DNA of 64,000 bases, from contig JAKQDD010000171.1 in the NCBI GenBank assembly GCA_029556615.1, forward strand, positions 21,592-85,591. The letters run 5' to 3'. The first letter of the stretch is position 1. Each line of letters opens with the position of its first letter. The translations under genes were made by a program, and so were the position numbers. This DNA is from Verrucomicrobiota bacterium. Its GTDB lineage: Bacteria > Verrucomicrobiota > Verrucomicrobiia > Limisphaerales > J093. Of this stretch, positions 53,276 to 64,000 are shown piece after piece. A model generated the notes under the pieces. The model had not been told where the DNA came from. It saw only the letters and a program-made list of their open reading frames with translations, and ran no database searches.

Positions 53276-54913
53276 TCAGGCCTCCCGATAACGCTGCGCA
53301 ATCGGGATCCTGCGGCCGACGCCAAACGCCTTGCTCGTGACCTTCAACCCCGGCGCCGCCTGCCGGCGCTTGAACTCCGATTGGTCGATCAGCCCCACGA
53401 CCTGCCTGACGAACCCCTCCGGAAACCCGAGCCCCAGGATCTCCGCCACGGACCGGCCTTCAACCACGTACGCTTCAAGGATCCCATCCAGAACATCGTA
53501 AGGCGGCAGGCTGTCCTGATCCGTCTGGTTCGGACGCAGCTCCGCCGACGGAGGTTTCGTGATCGACGCGGCAGGAATGATCTCGCGGTCGCGATTGATC
53601 CACCGCGCCACGCGATACACCATCGTCTTGGGCAGGTCGCTGATCACCGCCAGCCCACCGCACATGTCGCCGTACAACGTGCAATAGCCCACCGCCATCT
53701 CGCTCTTGTTCCCCGTCGTCAGCAACAGCGCCCCCAGCTTGTTCGAAAGCGCCATCAGCAACACCCCTCGCAGCCGCGCTTGGAGGTTCTCTTCCGTCAC
53801 ATCCTCGGCGCGCCCCGCGAAGAGCGGCGCCAGCTCCCTCCTTAAAGCCTCGAACCCCGCCCTGATCGGCAGCACCGCGTACCGGATCCCCAGATTCACC
53901 GCCAGCAACCGCGCATCCTCGAGACTTCCTGCCGACGAGAACTCCGACGGCAACGACACCCCCAGCACCCGATCCGCTCCCACCGCCTCCGCCGCCAGAC
54001 ACGCGGTCAGCGCCGAGTCGATCCCCCCGCTCAGCCCCAGGACGACCGACTTCACTCCGCACTTGCCCAGGTAATCCCTGAGTCCTAACACCAGCGCGCC
54101 GTGCAGCTTCTCCTCGTCCGACCCCAGATCCTCCTTCACAGCCGATCCCGCGTCGGGATCCACGACCATAAAATCCTCCTCGAATCGCCGACCCCGCGCG
54201 ACCAGCACCCCGTCCGCCGTCAGCACCCGGCTGCAGCCGTCAAACACCAGCTCGTCGTTGCCCCCCACGAGGTTGCAGTACACCAGCGGACACCGGCTCT
54301 TCGCAGCCAGACTCGCCAGCATCGCATGCCGCACCCGGTTCTTCCCCAGATGCCATGGCGACGCCGACAGGTTGCACAGCAAGTCCGCCCCCGCCGCCAC
54401 GAGATCCGCCACCGGATCCCGCCGATAGCGCCGGTCCTGCCAGAAGCCCTCGTCGTTCCACAGGTCCTCGCAAATCGTCAGCCCGAGCGCCCGGCCGAGA
54501 TACCTCACCGGAGCGTTCTCCTGCGCCGGTTCAAAGTACCGGTCCTCGTCGAATACATCGTAGCTCGGCAGCAGCGTCTTCGTCCGACGCGCCAATACCC
54601 TCCCCTCGTGAAGCAGGGCCACGGCATTTGCCAGGTTCCGGCCCGGCATCCGGCGATTCCAGTCCACATACCCCACGAGCAGGCCGGTGCGCCCCGTCGC
54701 CTGCCGCAGCCGGTCCAGCACCGCCAGATTCGCCTCGACAAACCCCCGCCGCAACAGCAGGTCGCGCGGCGGATACCCGGGGATCGCCAGCTCCGGCACG
54801 ACCACCAGATCCGCTCCGGCTGCCACCCCGCGGGCATACGCAGCCCGGATCCGGCCCTCGTTCCCGGCCCAATCCCCCACCGTCGTGTTGATCTGGGCAA
54901 CGGCGATCTTCAT
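53276..54913 (-). CDS. nadE: Glutamine-dependent NAD+ synthetase
   Basis: 545 residues. Makes NAD+ from deamido-NAD+, using glutamine as amide donor. The N-terminal nitrilase-type glutaminase domain has the catalytic Glu41 ([17 protein letters not shown]), Lys112 ([19 protein letters not shown]) and Cys148 (LTICEDLWN). The C-terminal ATP pyrophosphatase domain has the P-loop SGGIDS (295-300), [33 protein letters not shown] and the ending [22 protein letters not shown] at 54913 matches the conserved start [15 protein letters not shown] half type B repeat lies between it and the upstream DUF192 gene. Confidence 0.97.
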   Translation of the reverse strand: MKIAVAQINTTVGDWAGNEGRIRAAYARGVAAGADLVVVPELAIPGYPPRDLLLRRGFVEANLAVLDRLRQATGRTGLLVGYVDWNRRMPGRNLANAVALLHEGRVLARRTKTLLPSYDVFDEDRYFEPAQENAPVRYLGRALGLTICEDLWNDEGFWQDRRYRRDPVADLVAAGADLLCNLSASPWHLGKNRVRHAMLASLAAKSRCPLVYCNLVGGNDELVFDGCSRVLTADGVLVARGRRFEEDFMVVDPDAGSAVKEDLGSDEEKLHGALVLGLRDYLGKCGVKSVVLGLSGGIDSALTACLAAEAVGADRVLGVSLPSEFSSAGSLEDARLLAVNLGIRYAVLPIRAGFEALRRELAPLFAGRAEDVTEENLQARLRGVLLMALSNKLGALLLTTGNKSEMAVGYCTLYGDMCGGLAVISDLPKTMVYRVARWINRDREIIPAASITKPPSAELRPNQTDQDSLPPYDVLDGILEAYVVEGRSVAEILGLGFPEGFVRQVVGLIDQSEFKRRQAAPGLKVTSKAFGVGRRIPIAQRYREA

Positions 54914-54932
54914 GAGCCTTTGGACTGGGCAG

Positions 54933-54954
54933 GGTCTGAGGCGCGCCTCGCTAG
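54933..54954. repeat. Half type B repeat at the DUF192 stop codon
   Basis: 22 bp that, read on the minus strand, are CTAGCGAGGCGCGCCTCAGACC, the left half of the type B element and a near-perfect palindrome. Its TAG is the stop codon of the DUF192 gene (54953-54951). Confidence 0.7.
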
Positions 54955-55496
54955 CGCCCACTCCAGGGCCGTAGAGCCGCCCAGTTCATCCCGTCGAAGG
55001 ACGCCACGGATGTCCGCACTACCGTGCCGGGCGTCACCTGGTGACGCGCAAACCACCCCCGCGCCGTCTCGAGCACGTATTGCACGTTGTCGCTCCGAGC
55101 CTCGACCGCCTTCTCGTTAAACGGCTCGAGATCATGGATCTCAAGAATCGTGCCCGCCGGATCCATGTACGCGCAACTGAGCGGCACCTGGGTGTTTCGC
55201 ATGTAGAACGCGACCTGAAACGGCCCCCCGAACACGAACAGCATCCCTTCCGTCTCGGCCATGTTGGTCCGGAACATCATGCCGGTGGCAATCTCGGTGG
55301 TCGTCCGCGCGACTTCAGCCGTGAGTTCATGCGCCCCGAGCCAGAGCTTCACCGTCGGCAGCCGCGGCTGTGCGTGATTCAGGTACAGCGGCGGCTCCGC
55401 CGAAGCGCCCGGGGCCGGGGCAGCCCCGCGCTCGCCCTGACGCTTGCACCCTGCCAGTACGGCCGCCATCGCGACCAAGACAATCCACGCACGCAT
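54951..55496 (-). CDS. DUF192 family lipoprotein
   Basis: 181 residues. Lipoprotein signal IVLVAMAAVLAGC, then a Pro/Ala-rich linker and the DUF192 fold: VKLWLGAHELTAEVARTTTE, GMMFRTNMAETEGMLFVFGG, VAFYMRNTQVPLSCAYMDPAG and YVLETARGWFARHQVTPG. The conserved M-F-R and F-M-N-x-P-L-blocks are present. Function of DUF192 is not settled; members are small beta-rich envelope proteins. The TAG stop is the first triplet of a half type B repeat, so the C-terminal residues may have been changed. Confidence 0.9.
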   Translation of the reverse strand: MRAWIVLVAMAAVLAGCKRQGERGAAPAPGASAEPPLYLNHAQPRLPTVKLWLGAHELTAEVARTTTEIATGMMFRTNMAETEGMLFVFGGPFQVAFYMRNTQVPLSCAYMDPAGTILEIHDLEPFNEKAVEARSDNVQYVLETARGWFARHQVTPGTVVRTSVASFDGMNWAALRPWSGR

Positions 55497-55564
55497 GCCC
55501 GTACACTGCGTTCAATCCCGATGCGATGCAATCCTGCGCGACGCTGGGAATTGGGGCGGACGCT

Positions 55565-56026
55565 TCAGCTCCTTGCGCCGTACTTCGCAGGAATCAGCCT
55601 TAACCCGGCCAAAGCGGCGAGCTTCCGTTGTCGGGTATCGAAAGAGGCAAAAGCAGTGCAACCGGCTGCCAACGCCACCGCGACGTGCAGCAGGTCAAGG
55701 CTCCGACTTCCGATGCCGCTGGAGTGCTTGCCCGACAGCCCGTCGGCCCGGATGAAAACCGCCGCCAAGTCATAATCAGGCCGGACCAGCCTCCCGACGT
55801 CCACGTCCGCACGCAAGGCTCGGATCGCTGCCGCTTCCTCCGCCGCCGTGATTTCCCCCCGGAATCGCTTCAAGCGAATCGCGTTGGGAACTTCGAGGGC
55901 GTGAACATGGGAAAACACCAGCGGATCACCCGCCGCTTCAAGAATGACGATGGCCGCCGGAGAATCCGATTCCAGCACATAGCTCTTCACCATGATGCCG
56001 GTGTCAACGTACGCCTCGGCGTTCAT
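55565..56026 (-). CDS. PIN-domain ribonuclease toxin (VapC type)
   Basis: 153 residues, PIN fold. The conserved acidic residues are present: Asp8 (AYVDTGIMVK), Glu45 (ALEVPNAI), Asp111 (SLDLLHVAVALA) and Asp130 (FASFDTRQRKLA). Such toxins cleave RNA, often initiator tRNA or 23S rRNA, when released from their partner. ATG at 56026 overlaps the antitoxin stop (ATGA), the usual coupled layout with the antitoxin gene first. Confidence 0.92.
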   Translation of the reverse strand: MNAEAYVDTGIMVKSYVLESDSPAAIVILEAAGDPLVFSHVHALEVPNAIRLKRFRGEITAAEEAAAIRALRADVDVGRLVRPDYDLAAVFIRADGLSGKHSSGIGSRSLDLLHVAVALAAGCTAFASFDTRQRKLAALAGLRLIPAKYGARS

Positions 56027-56268
56027 GTCTGCCCCCGGTCACAGTCAATCACCGCTTGCACGTCGCCCCTGACCGGACCGCCGGGAAACAGCCGGCGGAG
56101 CCGGGCCAACCGGTCAACCGGCGGGGGCGGAGCCTTCTTCCCCGGGATGGGGGCGAGGATGGCGAAGGGAACACCCTGCTTCGTGATCGTGACGGTTTCC
56201 CCGTCGTGAATCCACTTCGAGACCGTGGCGAACTTGTTCCGCAAATCGGCAACCGTGGCCGTTTTCAT
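56023..56268 (-). CDS. Antitoxin of a PIN-toxin pair (Phd/YefM-like)
   Basis: 81 residues. The N-terminus KTATVADLRNKFATVSKWI followed by DGETVTITKQGVPFAILAPI is the Phd/YefM fold, which binds DNA and caps a toxin; the C-terminal part (PPPPVDRLARLRRLF) would wrap the PIN domain. ATG at 56268 is used; an upstream TTG at 56277 gives a longer frame. An exact inverted repeat, CATGATAG and CTATCATG, spans the start codon, consistent with autorepression by the pair. Confidence 0.88.
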   Translation of the reverse strand: MKTATVADLRNKFATVSKWIHDGETVTITKQGVPFAILAPIPGKKAPPPPVDRLARLRRLFPGGPVRGDVQAVIDCDRGQT

Positions 56269-56286
56269 GATAGGCAAGCTATCATG
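56266..56286. promoter_or_regulatory. Operator-like palindrome of the toxin-antitoxin operon
   Basis: CATGATAG (56266-56273) and CTATCATG (56279-56286) are perfect complements around a 5-bp spacer. The palindrome overlaps the antitoxin start codon. Position and symmetry fit a binding site for a dimeric Phd/YefM-like antitoxin. Confidence 0.6.
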
Positions 56287-56359
56287 CCACGTGAGGCCGT
56301 CAATAGGCTTCGCACCGAATCGAATCGCCGCCTGGCCGAACCCGACCGCGGCCGAGGCC

Positions 56360-59773
<3,414 letters not shown>

Positions 59774-59877
59774 CTATCCTCCCCCTGACCGAAGCGCCTC
59801 ATCCCGAAGACTTGACCTTCCACGCGCGACACGATGACCCCGCCGGGGAAGGACTACACCGTGCGCACTGACCGCGT

Positions 59878-60450
59878 TCATGCGGCAAAGAGGCTGGCCA
59901 AATCCACCGTGAAGCTCGAAACCGCCGTGCTGGTCACGCTTCCGCCCGGCCCGTGGACCGAGTGCACCGCGTACTGCTCACCCTGCGGTTGACGGTGGAC
60001 TTCGATCTGTTTCTCCGGCCCCAGCACCAGCCAACATTCCCTCACGCCCGCGCTGGCATAGGCGCGGAGCTTCGAGCGATCATACTCATGGCTGCTCACG
60101 CAAATCTCGATCACCAGTTCGGCGGTGTGGGGGTGCTCGGCCGGGTAGTCGTTGATGCAACCGCGGATGACGGACAGGTCCGGCTCGGGTTCCGAATCAC
60201 CACAGACGATGGGCTGCTCCGGTTGCACATGCAGGCCAGGCGGCAGAATGCGCTGAAGCAGCTCCAGAAGCCGCATGAGGAGGAGGCGGTGGAAAGGAGA
60301 CTTGGGCATCTTGTGGAATACTTGGCCGTAAAGCAGCTCGGTCTTCTCGGGAATGAGGCCCAATTCGCCCAACACGTGATAGGCTTTGATGCCGAGCGGC
60401 CAGACCTGCGGCCCGCAGGCAACTGGTTTCGATTCTCCAACCGCCGTCAT
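59878..60450 (-). CDS. Uma2 family (DUF820) protein
   Basis: 190 residues, PD-(D/E)XK-like nuclease fold. The conserved blocks are GDSEPEPDLSVIRG, ELVIEICVSSHEYDRSKLRAYASAGVRECWLV and the N-terminal LGELGLIPEKTELLYGQVFHKM. The E-P-D and E-I-x-x-S residues are the presumed metal site. Uma2 proteins are common in bacteria with unknown substrate; some are proposed to be endonucleases related to mobile elements. No obvious partner gene. ATG at 60450 has an AGG-like site upstream. Confidence 0.9.
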   Translation of the reverse strand: MTAVGESKPVACGPQVWPLGIKAYHVLGELGLIPEKTELLYGQVFHKMPKSPFHRLLLMRLLELLQRILPPGLHVQPEQPIVCGDSEPEPDLSVIRGCINDYPAEHPHTAELVIEICVSSHEYDRSKLRAYASAGVRECWLVLGPEKQIEVHRQPQGEQYAVHSVHGPGGSVTSTAVSSFTVDLASLFAA

Positions 60451-60703
60451 GGCGTGAACCTAATCCTGTGGAAGGTCGTTGCTCAAGCTCATTCGCTTCG
60501 CCGCCAGAGTCTGGAAAGCGCCAAGGGAAAGCTGGTCGTTCTCGTGAACTGGCAGGTATTCACCATGACAAGAGGTCACGAGTCATGTAGCGGACCCTCC
60601 GAGGACCCGGGGCAGACGTTCGAGCCACTGGCGTTCAGCGAGGATCCGGGCCCGGTTTTCGCGTTGTCGTTTTGCGGCGACCGGCTACGCTCGAACCCGG
60701 CGT

Positions 60704-62872
60704 ATGTCCCCCAGCAACCTCAGAGGTAACAGACCCCGAGTGAGGCGCCCCGGCCTGCAGCCGCTTGGATCCGTGGCCTTCGTCCTGTTCTGCCAGGCCA
60801 CTGTCGCCGGCGTCCCCTCGACCCCGCTTCCACCAGGGCCAACGACGGTCAAAGTCACCCCCAGCCACGTGGTCATCAGCAACGCCGTCCTGTGCGCCAC
60901 CTGGCCAATCCGGGAATCCGGACTGGCTGCCGCGAGCTTTGTCGACGTCCAGGGAGGGAGCCGGCTGCAGCTCCACGGCGCGCTGTTCGAGGTCGTTCTG
61001 GCAGACGGCACCCGGTACTCCAATCTGCCGCCCCACGGCGACATCCGCGTCCGCCACCTCGCCCCGATCACTGCCTCCCCCCGGCCCGCCGACCGCACCC
61101 CCGGCCGGGTCGTCGAGATGCCAACGCGATCCGCAGACGGCCGCCTGAGCGTGACGTGGCGCGCGATCGCACTCGATGGAGCCCATTATCTGCGGCAGGA
61201 GATTGATCTCACCCCGGAGCGCGAGGATTGCCTGATCCGCAACCTCGTCTGGTTGCACGACCGCATCCCGGGTGCCCGCACGATGGGCGAGGTCGATGGC
61301 TCGCCCGTCGCCGCCCTGCCGTTCTTCCTCGGGATCGAGGACCCGCATGCGCACAACCGGGCCGGCAGTCCGGCGGCGCGTGCGGACGCGCTCTTGTCGG
61401 CGGGAGCGGCGACCGCGGGCGCGAGGCCACCGCCAGGGACCAACGACTGGGTCATCTGCCAGCTTGACCGCAACGCCGTGCTGAGGCGGGGCGAGACCCT
61501 CAGGGTCAGCTTTGTGACCGGGGTGGCGCCCGCAAACCAGCTGCGGAGGGCGTTCCTCGCCTATCTCGAACGCGAGCGGGCACATCCGTATCGTCCGTAC
61601 CTGCACTACAACTCGTGGTACGACACGGCTTGGGACCCCTTTGCCCTGAACGAAACGAATTGCCTCGAAGCGATCCGTCTGATCGGTGAGCGCCTGATTC
61701 AGCCCCACGGGGTGGTGATGGACGGCATGGTGTTCGATGACGGCTGGGACAATCCCCAGTCCCTGTGGCAGTTTCATGCCGGCTTCCCGAGGGGCTTCAG
61801 TCCCCTCGCCGAGCTCTGCCAAAGGTACCGGACGCACCTCGGTGTCTGGCTCTCGCCCTTCGGCGGATACGGCGAGCCGAGGCAACAACGGCTTCGATTC
61901 GGACACGCCCAGGGCTACGAGACCAACGCGGCCGGCTTCTCTCTGGCGGGCCCGCAGTATTACTCCGCCTTCAAGCAGGCCTGCGTCCGCATGATCCGGG
62001 ATTTCGGCGTTAACCACTTCAAGTTCGACGGCATCGCAACGGGCATGCGCGCGCGCGGAGGCGGGCAGTACGTCCTCGACACCGAGGCGATGCGGCGGCT
62101 CATGCTCGAACTGCGGCAGGAATCCCCCGGCCTCTTCATCAACCTGACCACCGGTTCCTGGCCGTCCCCGTTCTGGCTGCGCTACGCCGACTCCCTCTGG
62201 CGCCAGGGCCACGACATGGGGCACGCCGGCCCGGGCTCGCGGCAGCAGCAATGGCTGACCTACCGCGATCAGGAGACCTACCGGAACATCGTTTGCAAAG
62301 CCCCGCTCTACCCCCTGAACGCCCTGATGTCCCAGGGCGTCGCCTACTCGAGACGCGGCATGGCCGGCGATCCCACCTTCGACGCCCGCGGCTTCCGCGA
62401 CGACGTCCGGGCTTTCTTCGGCAGCGGCACCGCCTTGCAGGAACTCTACATTCAGCCCGGCCGACTCACACCCGAGGACTGGCGCCTCTTGGCCGAGGCC
62501 GCCCATTGGTCTCGATCGCGCGCCGACGTGCTCGTGGACACGCACTGGATCGGCGGGGACCCCGGGAAATCCGAAGTCTACGGATACGCCTCGTGGGCGC
62601 CGCATCGAGGGATTCTCATGCTTCGAAACCCGGCAGCCGAACCGCAGCGGATCGCGTTAGACCTGGGTCAAGCCTTCGAACTGCCCGCCGGCGCCGCGAC
62701 GCGTTTCCGACTGCAAAGCCCCTGGACCGACCACGCCGCCTCGCCCATCCTCGAAGTGACAGCCGGCCACGCCCACACCTTCGGCCTCGAACCGTTCGAG
62801 GTCGTCGTCTACGACGCCACCCCAGCCGCTCACCAACCAGGAAGACCCTATGAAGCTCAAGGAAATCCGTGA
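60704..62872 (+). CDS. Exported GH36-like glycosidase
   Basis: 722 residues. A signal-like hydrophobic segment near residues 22-38 follows a basic N-terminus. The N-terminal beta domain (VKVTPSHVVISNAVL) leads into a GH-D clan barrel: HYNSWYDTAWDPF, MVFDDGWDN, LGVWLSPFGGYG, NHFKFDGIATG with Asp442 as expected nucleophile, and a later SLWRQGHDMGHAG that may hold the acid/base. The C-terminal beta domain ends with PFEVVVYDATP. It is not a close copy of the enzyme at 25762. Substrate unknown, probably alpha-linked galactose or a related sugar. The stop overlaps the ppk2 start by 23 bp, which suggests translational coupling although the functions are unrelated. Confidence 0.88.
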   Translation: MSPSNLRGNRPRVRRPGLQPLGSVAFVLFCQATVAGVPSTPLPPGPTTVKVTPSHVVISNAVLCATWPIRESGLAAASFVDVQGGSRLQLHGALFEVVLADGTRYSNLPPHGDIRVRHLAPITASPRPADRTPGRVVEMPTRSADGRLSVTWRAIALDGAHYLRQEIDLTPEREDCLIRNLVWLHDRIPGARTMGEVDGSPVAALPFFLGIEDPHAHNRAGSPAARADALLSAGAATAGARPPPGTNDWVICQLDRNAVLRRGETLRVSFVTGVAPANQLRRAFLAYLERERAHPYRPYLHYNSWYDTAWDPFALNETNCLEAIRLIGERLIQPHGVVMDGMVFDDGWDNPQSLWQFHAGFPRGFSPLAELCQRYRTHLGVWLSPFGGYGEPRQQRLRFGHAQGYETNAAGFSLAGPQYYSAFKQACVRMIRDFGVNHFKFDGIATGMRARGGGQYVLDTEAMRRLMLELRQESPGLFINLTTGSWPSPFWLRYADSLWRQGHDMGHAGPGSRQQQWLTYRDQETYRNIVCKAPLYPLNALMSQGVAYSRRGMAGDPTFDARGFRDDVRAFFGSGTALQELYIQPGRLTPEDWRLLAEAAHWSRSRADVLVDTHWIGGDPGKSEVYGYASWAPHRGILMLRNPAAEPQRIALDLGQAFELPAGAATRFRLQSPWTDHAASPILEVTAGHAHTFGLEPFEVVVYDATPAAHQPGRPYEAQGNP

Positions 62873-63752
62873 CAAGGCGAGACAATTCGCAAAGCCGTTC
62901 CGCGTCACCGAAGGCGGGAAGTTCCGGCTGCGCGACTTCGACCCTGGCGACACGCTGGACTTCGACTCCGGGGACAAGCCACGGGCCGAGGAGGCCCTGC
63001 GGGAGGGCGTCGAAACCCTGGCCCGGCTCCAGGACAGGCTCTACGCGCAGGATCGCTGGGGAGTCCTGATCCTGTTTCAGGCCATGGACGCCGCGGGAAA
63101 GGACAGCGCCATCAAACACGTCATGTCCGGAATCAACCCCCAAGGTTGCGAAGTCCACTCCTTCAAGGCGCCTTCCGCCGAGGACCTCGATCACGACTAC
63201 CTCTGGCGCTGCATGAAGGTGCTGCCCCGCCGTGGCCACATCGGCATCTTCAACCGCAGCTATTACGAGGAGACCCTCGTCGTCCGAGTCCATCCCGAGC
63301 TGCTCGCCCGGCAGAAACTCCCACCCTGCCGGATCGACCGCGACGTCTGGAAACACCGATTCCAAGACATCCGCAGCGTCGAGCGGTACCTTGTCCGCAA
63401 CGGAGTCGTCGTGCGCAAGTTCTTCCTGCACGTCTCGAAGAAGGAACAGAAACAACGGTTCCTCGAGCGCATCGAGAAACCGGAAAAGAACTGGAAGTTC
63501 TCCGCCGCCGACCTTGCCGAACGCGACCACTGGGACGACTACATGCGCGCCTATGAGGACATGATCCGGCACACCGCTACGCCCGAAGCGCCTTGGTACA
63601 TCGTCCCGGCCGATCACAAGTGGTTCACTCGCCTCGTGGTGGCGGCTGCCGTGATCGAGACCCTCGCTTCCCTCAAGCTCGAATACCCCACGATCGATGC
63701 CGCGAAACGCAAGGAACTGGCCGCTGCCAAAAGGGCGCTCCTCAAGAAATGA
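62850..63752 (+). CDS. ppk2: Polyphosphate kinase 2 (PPK2)
   Basis: 300 residues, probably class III or a close relative (short single domain). P-loop-like Walker A QAMDAAGKDS (residues 77-86), Walker B IGIFNRS (131-137) followed by YYEETLVVRVHPELL, and a lid region VSKKEQKQRFLERIEKPEKNWK. PPK2 transfers phosphate between polyphosphate and nucleoside mono- or diphosphates. The block VMSGINPQGCEVHSFKAPSAEDLDHDYLWR is conserved in the family. ATG at 62850 overlaps the previous gene's 3' end. Cytoplasmic. Confidence 0.96.
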   Translation: MKLKEIRDKARQFAKPFRVTEGGKFRLRDFDPGDTLDFDSGDKPRAEEALREGVETLARLQDRLYAQDRWGVLILFQAMDAAGKDSAIKHVMSGINPQGCEVHSFKAPSAEDLDHDYLWRCMKVLPRRGHIGIFNRSYYEETLVVRVHPELLARQKLPPCRIDRDVWKHRFQDIRSVERYLVRNGVVVRKFFLHVSKKEQKQRFLERIEKPEKNWKFSAADLAERDHWDDYMRAYEDMIRHTATPEAPWYIVPADHKWFTRLVVAAAVIETLASLKLEYPTIDAAKRKELAAAKRALLKK

Positions 63753-64000
63753 GGACAAAGGCAGCGAACCCAAGGGCTCACCCGGATCCTCGCCCGCAGC
63801 TCGAACGTGCGCCATCGGCTCCCGCCGGGTTTTCGCCTTGAACGGCGTGTGCGGGAACAATCCCTCGCCGATTCAGGACGGAGCGCAGATTACCGTCCCC
63901 GCGAAGCCGGCTCTGCCGCCTTCCCTAATCGGCGATCCGCCCCGAATCGGTGCGGGGATGATTCCTCGCTGATTCAGGACGGAGCGCAGATTACCGTCCC
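63753..64000. other. Intergenic end of window with direct repeats
   Basis: No gene found after ppk2. The final 137 bp hold two direct repeats (see separate entry) and continue past the window edge. Confidence 0.6.
63864..64000. repeat. Two 36-bp direct repeats with internal hairpin
   Basis: 63864-63899 and 63965-64000 are identical but for one base (CTCGCCGATTC versus CTCGCTGATTC), 101 bp apart from start to start. Each carries GGACGG and CCGTCC, which can form a hairpin. The 65-bp gap is longer than a CRISPR spacer, and the array may continue outside the window. Confidence 0.7.

Noticed and set aside
63864..64000. CRISPR array
   Set aside because: Only two units, with a 65-bp gap that is too long for a usual spacer, and no cas genes in the window.

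Overview
The window is GC-rich bacterial DNA that most resembles a Verrucomicrobiota genome, probably the Pedosphaera/Limisphaera side (inference, no marker gene tested). The reasons are secreted pseudopilins with the [13 protein letters not shown] segment, PEP-CTERM proteins, Tat-exported Gfo/Idh/MocA oxidoreductases, a tricorn-type protease, very large lamin-tail/CotH and LamG/discoidin surface proteins, and many secreted glycoside hydrolases. Core genes (der, ruvX, hemL, nadE, ppk2) are intact. No rRNA, tRNA, phage or full transposon was seen.

Layout. 1-4.6 kb: a PQQ-propeller lipoprotein, a scrap of an OmpR-type regulator, a pseudopilin, a Tat oxidoreductase and a PEP-CTERM protein. 4.6-12.2 kb: der, a minus-strand trio (PilT-like ATPase, membrane protein, degenerate nuclease-fold protein) and a secreted tricorn-like protease. 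12.5-18.4 kb: a PEP-CTERM/LamG group with a sodium:solute symporter and a PEP-CTERM gene that lost its start. 18.4-28.5 kb: a multidomain phosphoesterase, a pseudopilin, a second Tat oxidoreductase and a GH36-like glycosidase carrying what looks like a GH43 stub. 28.6-37.6 kb: a DUF2157/DUF4824 pair, a FecR-TPR-beta-barrel fusion protein, an Ig-like lipoprotein and a CHASE2 nucleotide cyclase. 37.4-41.1 kb: a TPR/SEL1/transglutaminase-like gene joined head to head with a decayed rhamnogalacturonan-lyase-like gene, both missing their 5' ends. 41.2-51.4 kb: discoidin/LamG, ThuA and giant lamin-tail proteins. 51.4-56.3 kb: ruvX-hemL, nadE, a DUF192 lipoprotein and a PIN toxin-antitoxin pair. 56.4-63.8 kb: a secreted GH2 beta-galactosidase, a Uma2-family protein, a second GH36-like enzyme and PPK2.

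The most unusual signal is a set of short repeats (85-90 bp) with terminal inverted repeats. Type A ends in TAGAGTCCTCGAC and type B in TAGCGAGGCGC. They sit next to each other, usually between convergent genes, and several supply the stop codon of the flanking gene; in der a type B copy encodes the last 28 residues. A third family (type C) has reshaped the tail of a PEP-CTERM protein. These look like non-mobile palindromic elements recruited to gene ends.

Functionally, the secreted hydrolases, symporter, ThuA protein and exported oxidoreductases fit a polysaccharide-degrading lifestyle (inference). The FecR-TPR-barrel and CHASE2 cyclase region looks like an envelope-sensing module and is the best candidate here for a poorly described protein system. 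Remnants and truncated genes at five or more places point to repeated local deletion and recombination.
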